Source: Thermoflavifilum thermophilum (GTDB taxonomy: Bacteria; Bacteroidota; Bacteroidia; Chitinophagales; Chitinophagaceae). From it: 64,000 nt of DNA. A model generated the notes under the pieces. The model ran no database searches, was not told where the DNA came from, and saw only the letters and a list, made by a program, of their open reading frames with translations. The stretch's first letter is position 1; each line of letters begins with the position of its first letter. Of this stretch, positions 34,808 to 43,855 are shown in pieces. Where the stretch lies: positions 2,414,540 to 2,478,539 of the forward strand of contig NZ_FPCJ01000001.1 of NCBI RefSeq assembly GCF_900116565.1, given 5' to 3'. The translations under genes and the position numbers were made by a program.

Positions 34808-37800
34808 ATGAAATGGCATCCTTTTATGTGGCGAATATTCTGTTTTTCCCGGGTGCTGCAGCTGATCCTGTGCGCTGGTATGCTGTGGGGTATTGCTGTG
34901 CATAAAGCATCGGCTCAGGCAACAGCTATTGATGCAGATCCTGCTGCTCAGTTTAAAAGAGCTGTTGTTGCCTATCAACACGGAGATTATGCGATAGCAC
35001 AACAACAGTTTGAAGATATCATTCACCAGATTGAATATTTTCAGCAAACCAACCGTGCGCTGGATGCAGAGGATGCCCGTTATTATGATGCCGTATGTGC
35101 CTTGCAGCTGCTTCAGCCTGATGCCGAAAAACGGGTGCTCGATTTCATCCAGCACACTACCAGTATTCCCCGCAGACAACTTGCCAGCTTTTATCTGGCG
35201 CAATATTATTATCAGCAACATCGCTACGGGGAAGCCATTCCATATTATGTTGCTGCAGGTATTGATCAGTTGTCCAATGATCAGATTGCTGAAGCCAAAT
35301 TCCGGCTGGGTTATTGTTATTTTTATCAGAAAGATTTTACCCATGCTGCGCCCTTGTTTGCAGATGTGAAAGGCATGGAAGGTCGTTATCAGATTCCTGC
35401 CAATTATTATGATGGATTTATTGCTTTTGAAAGAAAACAGTATGATCAGGCATTGCAATCATTTTTAAAAGTAGCTAACCAGCCACCATACGATCGTGTA
35501 GTACCTTACTACATTGCAGAGATTTATTATTTCCGGGGTGAAAAGCAACGAGCTATTGATTATGCCCTTCCTGTACTACAACGGGGCAATAATTATTACC
35601 AGTTGCAGCTTCAGCAATTAGTCGGGCAAGCTTACTTTGAACTGGGTGCCTATCAACAGGCACTGCCTTATTTGCAACAATACGCTCGCAAGGCCGATAG
35701 CCTGCGGCGGGAGGATGTGTATGAACTTTCTTTTTGTTATTATCAGACACAGCAATATCCTGAAGCTATTCTCGGATTTAAACAATTAAGTACAGTTACG
35801 GATTCTCTTGGACAAAACGCCATGTATTTGTTAGGCGATTGTTATTTGAAAACCGGACAGAAAGCCGATGCACGCAATGCTTTTGCCATCTGTGCACGCA
35901 GCAGTTATAATCCCAGGCAACAGGAAATAGCTCGGTTTATTTACGGTAAGTTATCGTATGAGCTGGGTTATGAGGATGCTGCGCTGGCTACACTCAGGCA
36001 GTTTTTGCAGGACTATCCTGCATCAGACTATGCCAATGAAGCCAGGGAATTGCTGGTTCCTTTGCTCATGAATACCAACGATTACAAGGGAGCACTGGAG
36101 TTGTATGCTTCCTTGCCTAACCCATCACCAGCGTTATTGCGTGCTTATCAGAAACTTACATTTGGGCGGGCCATGCAGCTCATCAACGATGGCGATCTTT
36201 CTGCAGCCGATAGCCTGCTGACAATTTCACTGGTGCATCCTTATGATGCTTCTTATCAGGCACTGGCCTATTTCTGGAAAGGTGAAATTGCCTACAGGCG
36301 TGGACAAACAGATGATGCCATTCATGATATTCAGCAATATTTAAACAGTGCCGTATCGGGCATTTTCCCTTCATTAGGTGAGGCCAATGTACAAACAGCT
36401 CATTACAATCTGGGATATTGCTATCTGCAAAAACAGGATTATGCAGATGCATTGAAAGAATTTCAGCAGGCACAGCGGCCTTATGGTACATCGGGAAGAA
36501 GAATAGCACAGGATGCGTTGTTGCGTGTGGCCGATTGTTACTATATGTTGAAACAATATGATCAGGCTGAGGCTGTATATGATCAGATTATTAACCAGCG
36601 TTTACCTGGAACGGATTATGCATTGTATCAAAAAAGCATTCTGGCAGGTATCAAAGGAAACTATGCTGCCAAAATGCAGTTACTCAATCAGCTTACCGCT
36701 CAGTATCCCCATTCACGTTTTCAGAACGATGCCAATTATGAAAAAGGATTAACCTACATGACGGAAGAGAAATATGCACAGGCAATTCCTTATTTTGAAA
36801 AAATACTTGCCACGCCCCATGATCCGGATGCACCTAAGGCTTTGTTGAAAATAGGTCTGGCCTATTTTAATATGGGCAATTCACAACGGGCACTCGATTA
36901 TTATCAGCAGCTGGTGCAACAATATCCACACAGCAACGAAGCACAGGATGCACTGACAAGCATACGAACCATCTATGTCAACAATGGAAATCCGCAAGGC
37001 TATCTCGATTTTGTAAAGCAAACTGGCATGGCTGTAAGCTCATCCACGGCCGATTCGGTAACCTATGCAGCTGCTGAAACACAGTTCGGAAATGAAAATA
37101 TCGCGGCTGCTTTGCAGGGTTTTAATCAATATCTTTTGGAATTTCCCAATGGTCAGTTTGTGGTCCCCGCTCATTTTTACCGTGCGGAATGTTATTACAT
37201 GCAAAAAGATTATTTGCATGCACTTCCTGATTACCAGTATGTATTGCAACAGGGATACAGCCGTTTTGCTGAACGCAGTGCTGCACAAGCTGCGGCTATC
37301 AGCCTGAATGAACTGAAAAACTTTGCACAGGCCAGAACCTATTTTGAAATGCTTAATCAACTTGCCACCACAAAAGAGAATGAATTAACAGCAGCCAGAG
37401 GTTTGCTGGAATGTGATTATCAATTGCAGCAATGGGATAGTGTGCAGCTCGAAGCCCGGTATTTGCTGACCCGTCAGGACATCAGCACCAACGATCAGAT
37501 TACCGGAAATTATTACCTGGCTATGGCATTCCGCCAACAACAGCAATGTGATAGTGCTATATCCTATTTTCGCAAGGTCATACAAATGACTAAATCGGTA
37601 TTAGGTGCAGCATCCCGATATTATGTGGCTGATTGCCTGTTGCAGCAGCAGCAACTCAAGGATGCTGAACGAGCTGCATTTGAAGTCATCCGATCTACAC
37701 CATCGTACGATTACTGGATAGCCAAAGCCTATGTATTGCTGGGCGATATATTTGCAGCCGAAAAAGATTATTTCAATGCAAAAGCTACTTTGCAAAGCGT

Positions 37801-37933
37801 GGTGGATAACTGCCAGATAGCTGAAATACGCGATTCTGCCAGACAAAAGCTGCAGCGCGTCATTGCAGAAGAACAGGCATCTTCGAAAATCATGCGCAAC
37901 CCTTCAGCCAATGATACTTTACAACATCCCTGA
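34808..37933 (+). CDS. Large tetratricopeptide-repeat periplasmic protein
   Basis: 1041 residues from the ATG at 34808, beginning with a signal peptide (MKWHPFMWRIFCFSR, hydrophobic core, cut near ASAQ). Nearly the whole protein consists of TPR-like helical pairs, for example AKFRLGYCYFYQKDFTHAAP and YEKGLTYMTEEKYAQAIPYF, about twenty or more in all, and it is rich in Tyr and Gln. Similar long TPR proteins stand before a barrel gene in other Bacteroidota; a role in outer-membrane protein handling is plausible but not proven. The barrel gene starts 10 nt after its stop and an HU-SPOR gene follows, so the three form one operon. Confidence 0.85.
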   Translation: MKWHPFMWRIFCFSRVLQLILCAGMLWGIAVHKASAQATAIDADPAAQFKRAVVAYQHGDYAIAQQQFEDIIHQIEYFQQTNRALDAEDARYYDAVCALQLLQPDAEKRVLDFIQHTTSIPRRQLASFYLAQYYYQQHRYGEAIPYYVAAGIDQLSNDQIAEAKFRLGYCYFYQKDFTHAAPLFADVKGMEGRYQIPANYYDGFIAFERKQYDQALQSFLKVANQPPYDRVVPYYIAEIYYFRGEKQRAIDYALPVLQRGNNYYQLQLQQLVGQAYFELGAYQQALPYLQQYARKADSLRREDVYELSFCYYQTQQYPEAILGFKQLSTVTDSLGQNAMYLLGDCYLKTGQKADARNAFAICARSSYNPRQQEIARFIYGKLSYELGYEDAALATLRQFLQDYPASDYANEARELLVPLLMNTNDYKGALELYASLPNPSPALLRAYQKLTFGRAMQLINDGDLSAADSLLTISLVHPYDASYQALAYFWKGEIAYRRGQTDDAIHDIQQYLNSAVSGIFPSLGEANVQTAHYNLGYCYLQKQDYADALKEFQQAQRPYGTSGRRIAQDALLRVADCYYMLKQYDQAEAVYDQIINQRLPGTDYALYQKSILAGIKGNYAAKMQLLNQLTAQYPHSRFQNDANYEKGLTYMTEEKYAQAIPYFEKILATPHDPDAPKALLKIGLAYFNMGNSQRALDYYQQLVQQYPHSNEAQDALTSIRTIYVNNGNPQGYLDFVKQTGMAVSSSTADSVTYAAAETQFGNENIAAALQGFNQYLLEFPNGQFVVPAHFYRAECYYMQKDYLHALPDYQYVLQQGYSRFAERSAAQAAAISLNELKNFAQARTYFEMLNQLATTKENELTAARGLLECDYQLQQWDSVQLEARYLLTRQDISTNDQITGNYYLAMAFRQQQQCDSAISYFRKVIQMTKSVLGAASRYYVADCLLQQQQLKDAERAAFEVIRSTPSYDYWIAKAYVLLGDIFAAEKDYFNAKATLQSVVDNCQIAEIRDSARQKLQRVIAEEQASSKIMRNPSANDTLQHP

Positions 37934-37943
37934 ATGAACCTAT

Positions 37944-39647
37944 ATGAATGATATGCCGATGATTTTTAAGTCAATGAATGTGTATCATCACTTTCGGACA
38001 ACCTGCATGCAGATCATGTTGTTTGCAGGGTTTTTTATCTTATTCATGGCTTTGCAGGCCTCTGCGCAGGATACTACCTTGCAACCGCAAACCATCAGTA
38101 TTTTTAGTTCTTATCAGCCTGTATTGAAACAAGCCGATAAGCTCAGCCTCACAACCTCGCTGCCTGAAGCAGATACCACGCATCCACGATTGATATACAA
38201 TATTCCCGCATTGAATCTACATTTTACCTATCAGCCAATTCCTCTTTCACCGCTGGCCATGATGAACGATACAGCTGCACCTCTCTATCGCTATTTTGTG
38301 GAGGCTTCGGCAGGCAGTTATCTCACCACCATACTCCGCGCCGGCATTGGAAGCGGAAGAATTGATAGCACTGCTGCACAAACTCCATTTACCTATGCTG
38401 TATGGATGAATCATCTTTCCTCCAAAGGTTCATTGGCTTACCAGCAATTTGGTTATGATAAGGTGGAAGCAAGTGGCCGCTATTTCTCACCTAATATTGC
38501 TTATGATGGCAATATTCAGTTTCAACGCGATGGGCTGTATTACTACGGCTACAATCATGATAGCCTGCATTATCAAAAAAATGATCTGCGTCAGGTATTC
38601 ACACGCTTTGGTGTGCAACTGGGTATGAGCAATATCCGGGAAAATGCGGTGGGTATTAATTTTCATCCCATATTGAATCTCACGAGTTTTTCAGATCATT
38701 ATCAGCATCGGGAATCCAGTTTTGATATTGAAGCGCCAATTGAAAAAAAGATTGCCGATGGCATTAGCATCAGTGTTTCCTATGTCGGAAAATTTGCCAC
38801 CTATTCAGATCAGCAAGCATCCGCTTCTGTATCCAACACCATCAGTGCCATTCATCCTGCACTGCATATCGTGAAGGAAGGATTTATCTTGCATGCAGGC
38901 TTAAATCCTTCGTGGACAAACAATCAGTTTTTTCTTTTGCCTGATATCGTAAATGAAACGCAGCTTATCAAGGAAAAACTGATTCTGAGCAGTGGATGGA
39001 TATCTTATTTTATACAAAACAGTTTTCAGCATTTGTCAACAGAGAATCCATATTTCGTAGGTTATCCGATGCAGCCATACAACACGCGTGTGGAAGAAAA
39101 ATATACCGGCATCAAAGGTTCGCTGGCCGGGCATTTTACCTATAACACCAAGTTTTCTTATGTCACTTATCATGATCGTCCTTTGTATTTGAATGACAGC
39201 CTGGATGGAAAAACTTTTTATGTCGTTCGTGAAAGCAAGCTTGAAGCTTATCAGTTGCACCTGGAGCTGAATTACATGTCGGAAGAAAATGTGCAGGCTG
39301 GTTTTCGGCTGAACTGGTTCAATTATTTTCATCAACAAACCGAACAAAAACCCTGGGGACTGGTACCTTTTCAGGCTGATGTATATGCTCGCATCACAGC
39401 CTGGAATAAGCTTCATTTGTATGGCGATGTTTTTGCCTGGAGCGGAAGTTTTTACCGGGCAAAAGATCTTTCCGCACATAAAACCTCCGGTGTTTTAGAT
39501 GCGAACCTCGGTGCATCATATGAGATAAATACTAATTTTGAAGCCGGATTGGATGTACACAATCTGTTTAATTCGGTGTATGAGCGCTGGCATCAATATC
39601 CTTCATTAGGCATGCAGATTCTGGGTTCAGTAAGAATTAAATTTTAA
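37944..39647 (+). CDS. Plugless outer-membrane beta-barrel protein, TPR partner
   Basis: 567 residues with a signal peptide (hydrophobic run before QASAQ; Met11 at 37974 is another possible start). A short mature N-terminus (ISIFSSYQPVLKQADKLSL) precedes about 450 residues of alternating strands ending in a C-terminal Phe (VRIKF). The C-terminal part resembles the last strands of TonB-dependent receptors (FEAGLDVHNLFNSVYERW), but no plug domain is present. The same arrangement, large TPR protein then this barrel, is common in Bacteroidota. Function unknown; surface location is inferred from the barrel. Confidence 0.78.
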   Translation: MNDMPMIFKSMNVYHHFRTTCMQIMLFAGFFILFMALQASAQDTTLQPQTISIFSSYQPVLKQADKLSLTTSLPEADTTHPRLIYNIPALNLHFTYQPIPLSPLAMMNDTAAPLYRYFVEASAGSYLTTILRAGIGSGRIDSTAAQTPFTYAVWMNHLSSKGSLAYQQFGYDKVEASGRYFSPNIAYDGNIQFQRDGLYYYGYNHDSLHYQKNDLRQVFTRFGVQLGMSNIRENAVGINFHPILNLTSFSDHYQHRESSFDIEAPIEKKIADGISISVSYVGKFATYSDQQASASVSNTISAIHPALHIVKEGFILHAGLNPSWTNNQFFLLPDIVNETQLIKEKLILSSGWISYFIQNSFQHLSTENPYFVGYPMQPYNTRVEEKYTGIKGSLAGHFTYNTKFSYVTYHDRPLYLNDSLDGKTFYVVRESKLEAYQLHLELNYMSEENVQAGFRLNWFNYFHQQTEQKPWGLVPFQADVYARITAWNKLHLYGDVFAWSGSFYRAKDLSAHKTSGVLDANLGASYEINTNFEAGLDVHNLFNSVYERWHQYPSLGMQILGSVRIKF

Positions 39648-39650
39648 TCA

Positions 39651-40628
39651 GTGGATATTTTCATGTATTTCCGGCAAATGCTGTACGAGCGTGGTAAAGC
39701 CATGCTGCCGGGATTTGGGGAGTGGACACTGGAAAATGAGCCTGCAAGCATTCATCCCGAAGAAGGCCTGATATATCCACCCCGCTTGCATGTGCATTTT
39801 ACCCATAACCCGGCTGTGGATGCAGCTCCATTGGTGCAATTCATAGCTGAATGGCAAAATATCATTCCCGCCGTAGCAGAGTTGCAGATAAAAAAATTTC
39901 TTCGCCAGCTGGAAATTCAATTTGAGCAACATCATTTCATAGAAATTCCGCTGGTAGGCAATTTGCGGCAGGATGAGAATGGGGTGTGGATTTTTTCCGA
40001 ATCACCTTTTCTGCAAGAAGGATTAGAGACTTTACCTCTCAAACCACTCACACGTGCGGGTGTGGGCAGGCAAAAGCCAGAAGCTGAAGTTTCTGCTGCT
40101 GCAAATGTTGCGGAAAGTGAACAGCAACCCGTGGCGACTGAATCGCAGGAACCTGCCGGGGCAGCGCCTTATCCGTTTGAAGATCATCATTCCCGGGGCA
40201 AAGGTTGGTGGATTGTGCTGGGCGTGTTACTGATTCTGGTTGCTGTGGGATGGACGGCCTGGGATAAAGGCTGGTTCAGTTCGCTTCAAAAAAAAATATG
40301 GGGTGACACGACTTCCCTCAGCATACCTGCAGCCTCACAAATGCCTGCATTACCTGACTCGGGCATGGAACATGCTTCCAATGGTGGACAGGTTGATTCA
40401 ATAAAAACCTATCAGCTTGTTGTCTCTGCTTTTGCTGATTCCCTGGATGCGGCGAATTTTTATCGCCAGCTCTCTTCCCAATGGCCCAATGCTGAATTAA
40501 TCAGGGATACTTCTTCTTACCAGTATCTCGTGACGCTTTCCATGAGTATTACGGCTGCTGACACGGCAAAATGGGTTGAGCAAATTCAGCGGATTTATGG
40601 GGGGCATCCTTATTTTCTGCAACATTGA
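39651..40628 (+). CDS. CCDC81-type HU domain protein with membrane segment and SPOR-like C terminus (second copy)
   Basis: 325 residues if started at the GTG at 39651 (3 nt after the barrel gene); the ATG at 39663 gives 321. The N-terminal HU-like region (about 1-120) contains MLPGFGEWTLENEP and a second half with HHFIEIPLVGNLRQDENGVW. One membrane helix lies at about 183-200 (WWIVLGVLLILVAVGWTAW), and a C-terminal SPOR-like domain at about 248-320 starts TYQLVVSAFADSLDAANFYR. The order is the same as in 29607-30518. Such proteins may link cytoplasmic HU-like modules to peptidoglycan; this is inference from domains. Confidence 0.72.
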   Translation: MDIFMYFRQMLYERGKAMLPGFGEWTLENEPASIHPEEGLIYPPRLHVHFTHNPAVDAAPLVQFIAEWQNIIPAVAELQIKKFLRQLEIQFEQHHFIEIPLVGNLRQDENGVWIFSESPFLQEGLETLPLKPLTRAGVGRQKPEAEVSAAANVAESEQQPVATESQEPAGAAPYPFEDHHSRGKGWWIVLGVLLILVAVGWTAWDKGWFSSLQKKIWGDTTSLSIPAASQMPALPDSGMEHASNGGQVDSIKTYQLVVSAFADSLDAANFYRQLSSQWPNAELIRDTSSYQYLVTLSMSITAADTAKWVEQIQRIYGGHPYFLQH

Positions 40629-40639
40629 CGATAGATTTC

Positions 40640-41365
40640 TTACATAACCTTTTCATATAACCAGGAGGGTGCTATGCGCATGGCGAGAGCTACCCATCGC
40701 CATCGGGGCGTGATGTAGGCCACGCGTTTGTGCTGACGGATGGCTTTGAAAATCTGAGCAGCGGCTGTTTCCGGGCTGCACACCCAGAATCGCCTGCCTT
40801 CCATGGGTTTGGTATCAACAAATCCCGGACGAATATCTGTAATGTAAATGGGCAGACCGGCTTTGTGTGCCTTATGACGCAGGGCCTGCAAATAACTGAT
40901 CTGGTAGGCTTTTGAGGCAAAATAAGCAGGCGCATGCCGGTCGCCCCGCAGGCCGGCCACCGAAGTGATAACAGCCAGATGTCCTTTTCCCTGCTGCTGA
41001 AAGTATTGAAACGCCCAATCTACAACGGCTGTAAAGCCTTTGATGTTGGTTTCAATCATGCCTTCTTCTATCCGATAGTCCAGTTGGGGATTTACCACGC
41101 CATAGCCGGCACAGTGTACAAGCACATCCATACCCTTTAACTGTGCAAGGGTATTTTGGAGGACTTCCGGGATGGTGGCTGTTTGGCATACGTCGAGCTG
41201 TGCTACTGCATGCGGCACATGCGGATGCTGAGCAGCAAGGGTGTGCATGGGTGCGGTGTGCCGGGCCAGCATGGCCGTAGGGTATCCTTTAGACAAACAA
41301 AGCCTGGCAAGGGCATATCCCATTCCGCTGCTTGCTCCAATAATCACTATGTGTGGATGAGGCAT
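40640..41365 (-). CDS. Short-chain dehydrogenase/reductase (SDR) family oxidoreductase
   Basis: 241 residues from the ATG at 41365, which starts right at the nucleotide-binding strand (MPHPHIVIIGASSGMGYALA); an ATG at 41389 overlaps the serine dehydratase stop and is less likely. The classical SDR set is present: GASSGMG, the NAG-like VHCAGYG, Ser in ITSVAG and the catalytic YFASK (Tyr-x-x-x-Lys). The C-terminal end has a hydrophobic segment seen in YbbO/DltE-type SDRs. Substrate unknown. Downstream of sdaA by 17 nt, probably the same transcript. Confidence 0.85.
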   Translation of the reverse strand: MPHPHIVIIGASSGMGYALARLCLSKGYPTAMLARHTAPMHTLAAQHPHVPHAVAQLDVCQTATIPEVLQNTLAQLKGMDVLVHCAGYGVVNPQLDYRIEEGMIETNIKGFTAVVDWAFQYFQQQGKGHLAVITSVAGLRGDRHAPAYFASKAYQISYLQALRHKAHKAGLPIYITDIRPGFVDTKPMEGRRFWVCSPETAAAQIFKAIRQHKRVAYITPRWRWVALAMRIAPSWLYEKVM

Positions 41366-41382
41366 GGAACATAGGTATTTGT

Positions 41383-42810
41383 TCAGCATTCGCTCAGGCC
41401 AAGCGGGATATGCGCAGCCAATCCGCCTTCTGCCGTCTCTTTATATTTTGCATTCATATCCAGCGCTGTTTCCCACATGGTTTTCACGACGGTGTCGAGT
41501 GAAACCTTGGCCTGATCGGGGTTGCTTTGCAGCGCAAGCTGAGCGGCCGTGATGGCTTTTACAGCTCCCATGGTATTGCGTTCAATACAGGGGATCTGCA
41601 CCAATCCGGCAACCGGATCGCAGGTCAATCCCAGATGATGTTCCATGGCGATTTCGGCTGCCATCAGGCATTGGCGCTGGGTACCGCCCAGGGCTTCGGT
41701 CAACGCAGCTGCGGCCATGGCAGCACTGACGCCTATTTCGGCCTGGCATCCACCCATGGCGGCTGAGATGGTAGCTCCTTTTTTAAAAATCCCCCCGATT
41801 ACGGAAGCCGTCAACAGGAAACGCTCAATGTCGGTTGGTTGATCGTGCTGGCGGAAGAGAATTGTATAATGCAGGACGGCTGGGATTACGCCGGCAGCAC
41901 CATTGGTGGGGGCAGTCACAACCCGGCCAAAAGCTGCATTTTCTTCATTCACTGCCAATGCAAAACAACATACCCAGTCCAGCACATCATGAAAGGAAGT
42001 AGCATGCTGCCGGATTTTTTCCACCCAATCTTCATATCCACGGTCTGCGTTACCGTGTAACAACCTGCGATTCAGCTCGGCTGCCCTGCGTTTCACATGG
42101 AGGATGCCAGGCAGCTCCCCTTCGGTATGACATCCTTTGTATATGCAATCGCGCATCACCTGCCAGATCCGGATTAATCCCTGACGTACGTCCTGTTCCT
42201 GCCGGATGGCCAATTCATTTTCCATCACCAGATCGGAAATAGATAAACCAGTAGTCTGACACCAATAGAGCAGATCGGCAGCTGTATCAATGGGGAAGGG
42301 AATATCGGCGGTGGTGGTTTGTACATAGCCGGTTGGCTCTCCTTCTTTTACAATAAATCCGCCTCCTACAGAATAGTACACTTCACGAAATATTTCTCCT
42401 GCAGCAGATGTTGCTTCCAGGGCCATGCCATTGGGATGAAAAGGCAGGCTTTCTTGATAATGAAACACAATATCTTGTGTCGGATCAAAATCTATTTCCC
42501 GTTTGCCGCCCAGCAGCAGCTTTTTCTGTTGCCTGATTTTTTGCATGTGTTCCTGAATCAGGCTTGTATCGCAGGTGGCGGGCTCTTCTCCCAGGAGTCC
42601 CATCATCACAGCCAGATCAGTACCATGACCGCGTCCGGTTTTGGCCAGGGAACCATACAGATGAATTTGAATGCGTCGGGGATTAAAATGATTTTGCTCC
42701 AATTGGTTGAGGAAAGAAAGCGCAGCTCGCCAGGGTCCCAGCGTATGTGAACTGGAGGGCCCCACGCCGATTTTAAACATATCAAACACAGAAATAAATT
42801 CCCGTAACAT
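41383..42810 (-). CDS. sdaA: L-serine dehydratase (iron-sulfur, single chain)
   Basis: 475 residues from the ATG at 42810 (the GTG at 42825 is not needed). The beta domain begins with [19 protein letters not shown], a hallmark of SdaA. The alpha domain contains [35 protein letters not shown] and [16 protein letters not shown]; the cysteines there hold the 4Fe-4S cluster. It deaminates L-serine to pyruvate and ammonia. A likely -7-like box (TAACTTTA on the minus strand) lies at 42827-42834. Confidence 0.95.
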   Translation of the reverse strand: MLREFISVFDMFKIGVGPSSSHTLGPWRAALSFLNQLEQNHFNPRRIQIHLYGSLAKTGRGHGTDLAVMMGLLGEEPATCDTSLIQEHMQKIRQQKKLLLGGKREIDFDPTQDIVFHYQESLPFHPNGMALEATSAAGEIFREVYYSVGGGFIVKEGEPTGYVQTTTADIPFPIDTAADLLYWCQTTGLSISDLVMENELAIRQEQDVRQGLIRIWQVMRDCIYKGCHTEGELPGILHVKRRAAELNRRLLHGNADRGYEDWVEKIRQHATSFHDVLDWVCCFALAVNEENAAFGRVVTAPTNGAAGVIPAVLHYTILFRQHDQPTDIERFLLTASVIGGIFKKGATISAAMGGCQAEIGVSAAMAAAALTEALGGTQRQCLMAAEIAMEHHLGLTCDPVAGLVQIPCIERNTMGAVKAITAAQLALQSNPDQAKVSLDTVVKTMWETALDMNAKYKETAEGGLAAHIPLGLSEC

Positions 42811-42859
42811 AGGCTTAGATTGCACCTAAAGTTACGGGAAATTCCCACGTGTGGTGAGT

Positions 42860-43372
42860 TTAGTGGGCATGCTTCACATCCAGCAACTGTATGGAATAAA
42901 TCAGGGGTGTATTGGATGGGATGATGGGAGGCAAACCGTAATATCCATAGCATAATACAGATGGAGCATATATTTCAATACCTCCGCCTTCGGTAATTTT
43001 CTGCACGCCTATCTGCCAGGCCGGTATGGTATTTTGCAACACGGTAGTCAGTGTGGTAGTATCGGCTTTGGCAAAGGTAGAGTCGTTTAAAAAGCGTCCC
43101 CGGAAGTGTACGGTGATGGTATCCTGCAGCCGTACGGTGTCACCGCTTCCAACAGAATCAATCACATAATACAGATAAGTGGTATCTCCTCCCAGCAGCA
43201 AGATTGTATCCCGATTGGCCAGGATACCATGGAAGGCCAGATACGTCTGTAACGCCTGGTCGTCTAACCGGTTTTGCAGCGCCTGATTAAAGTTATTGTC
43301 TGAATTTTTCAGGCAGGATGTGGTTAGCAGGGCAATCAAAGCTGCCATCATAATGGCTTTCCGTTTGTGCAT
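42860..43372 (-). CDS. FKBP-type peptidyl-prolyl isomerase lipoprotein
   Basis: 170 residues. The N-terminus (MHKRKAIMMAALIALL) ends in a lipobox-like LTTSC with Cys20, so it is probably a lipoprotein. The FKBP fold is recognisable in VHFRGRFLNDSTFAKAD, AWQIGVQKITEGGGIEIYAPS and the final YSIQLLDVK. A spacer of about 60 residues precedes the isomerase domain. It would assist folding in the periplasm or at the outer membrane. Monocistronic, 49 nt upstream of sdaA on the same strand. Confidence 0.85.
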   Translation of the reverse strand: MHKRKAIMMAALIALLTTSCLKNSDNNFNQALQNRLDDQALQTYLAFHGILANRDTILLLGGDTTYLYYVIDSVGSGDTVRLQDTITVHFRGRFLNDSTFAKADTTTLTTVLQNTIPAWQIGVQKITEGGGIEIYAPSVLCYGYYGLPPIIPSNTPLIYSIQLLDVKHAH

Positions 43373-43478
43373 AAAGACATCATTTTGGAGTTAATAAATA
43401 AATACACTGCTATAAGAGAGTAAAAAACAACTGAAAACGTTGCAAAGAGAGCTGAAAAAATCCGGAGAGGGTCATCTG

Positions 43479-43553
<75 letters not shown>

Positions 43554-43564
43554 ATTTGTGTGCA

Positions 43565-43572
43565 CAAAGGTA
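43565..43572 (-). promoter_or_regulatory. -7 promoter box of tRNA-His
   Basis: The minus strand reads TACCTTTG, an exact TAnnTTTG match, 11 nt before the mature tRNA, the same distance as for tRNA-Gln. Confidence 0.65.
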
Positions 43573-43826
43573 TAACAAATTGCTAAATCCCCAACTATTC
43601 TCTTTGTTTTGAAACTTGGTTTGTAAACAAATATCACTTTCAATATGATGGATCGGTCATTACTTAAGTGGTGGAGACTATGAAATACATATTGGGCTGT
43701 TAAGATGCTGTTAAAATATTTATCAGATATGGAAATAATGCAGGATTTGGTTGAACAATCTCATATATATGTTGAAATTCACATTCCACTCATCACATAT
43801 TTACAAATCGTTGTGTTTTCATCAGA

Positions 43827-43834
43827 TAACTTTG
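43827..43834 (+). promoter_or_regulatory. -7 promoter box of the barrel receptor gene
   Basis: TAACTTTG matches TAnnTTTG. It lies 21 nt before the ATG at 43856 and downstream of the TTG at 43751, which supports the shorter protein. Confidence 0.65.
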
Positions 43835-43855
43835 CAGCGTAAAACATCTGAAGTC

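Larger units (their letters stand above)
43554..43855. other. 302-bp divergent region between tRNA-His and the barrel gene
   Basis: AT-rich and without a supported gene. It holds the tRNA-His promoter box on the minus strand at 43565-43572 and the barrel-gene box on the plus strand at 43827-43834. I see nothing else in it. Confidence 0.6.
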
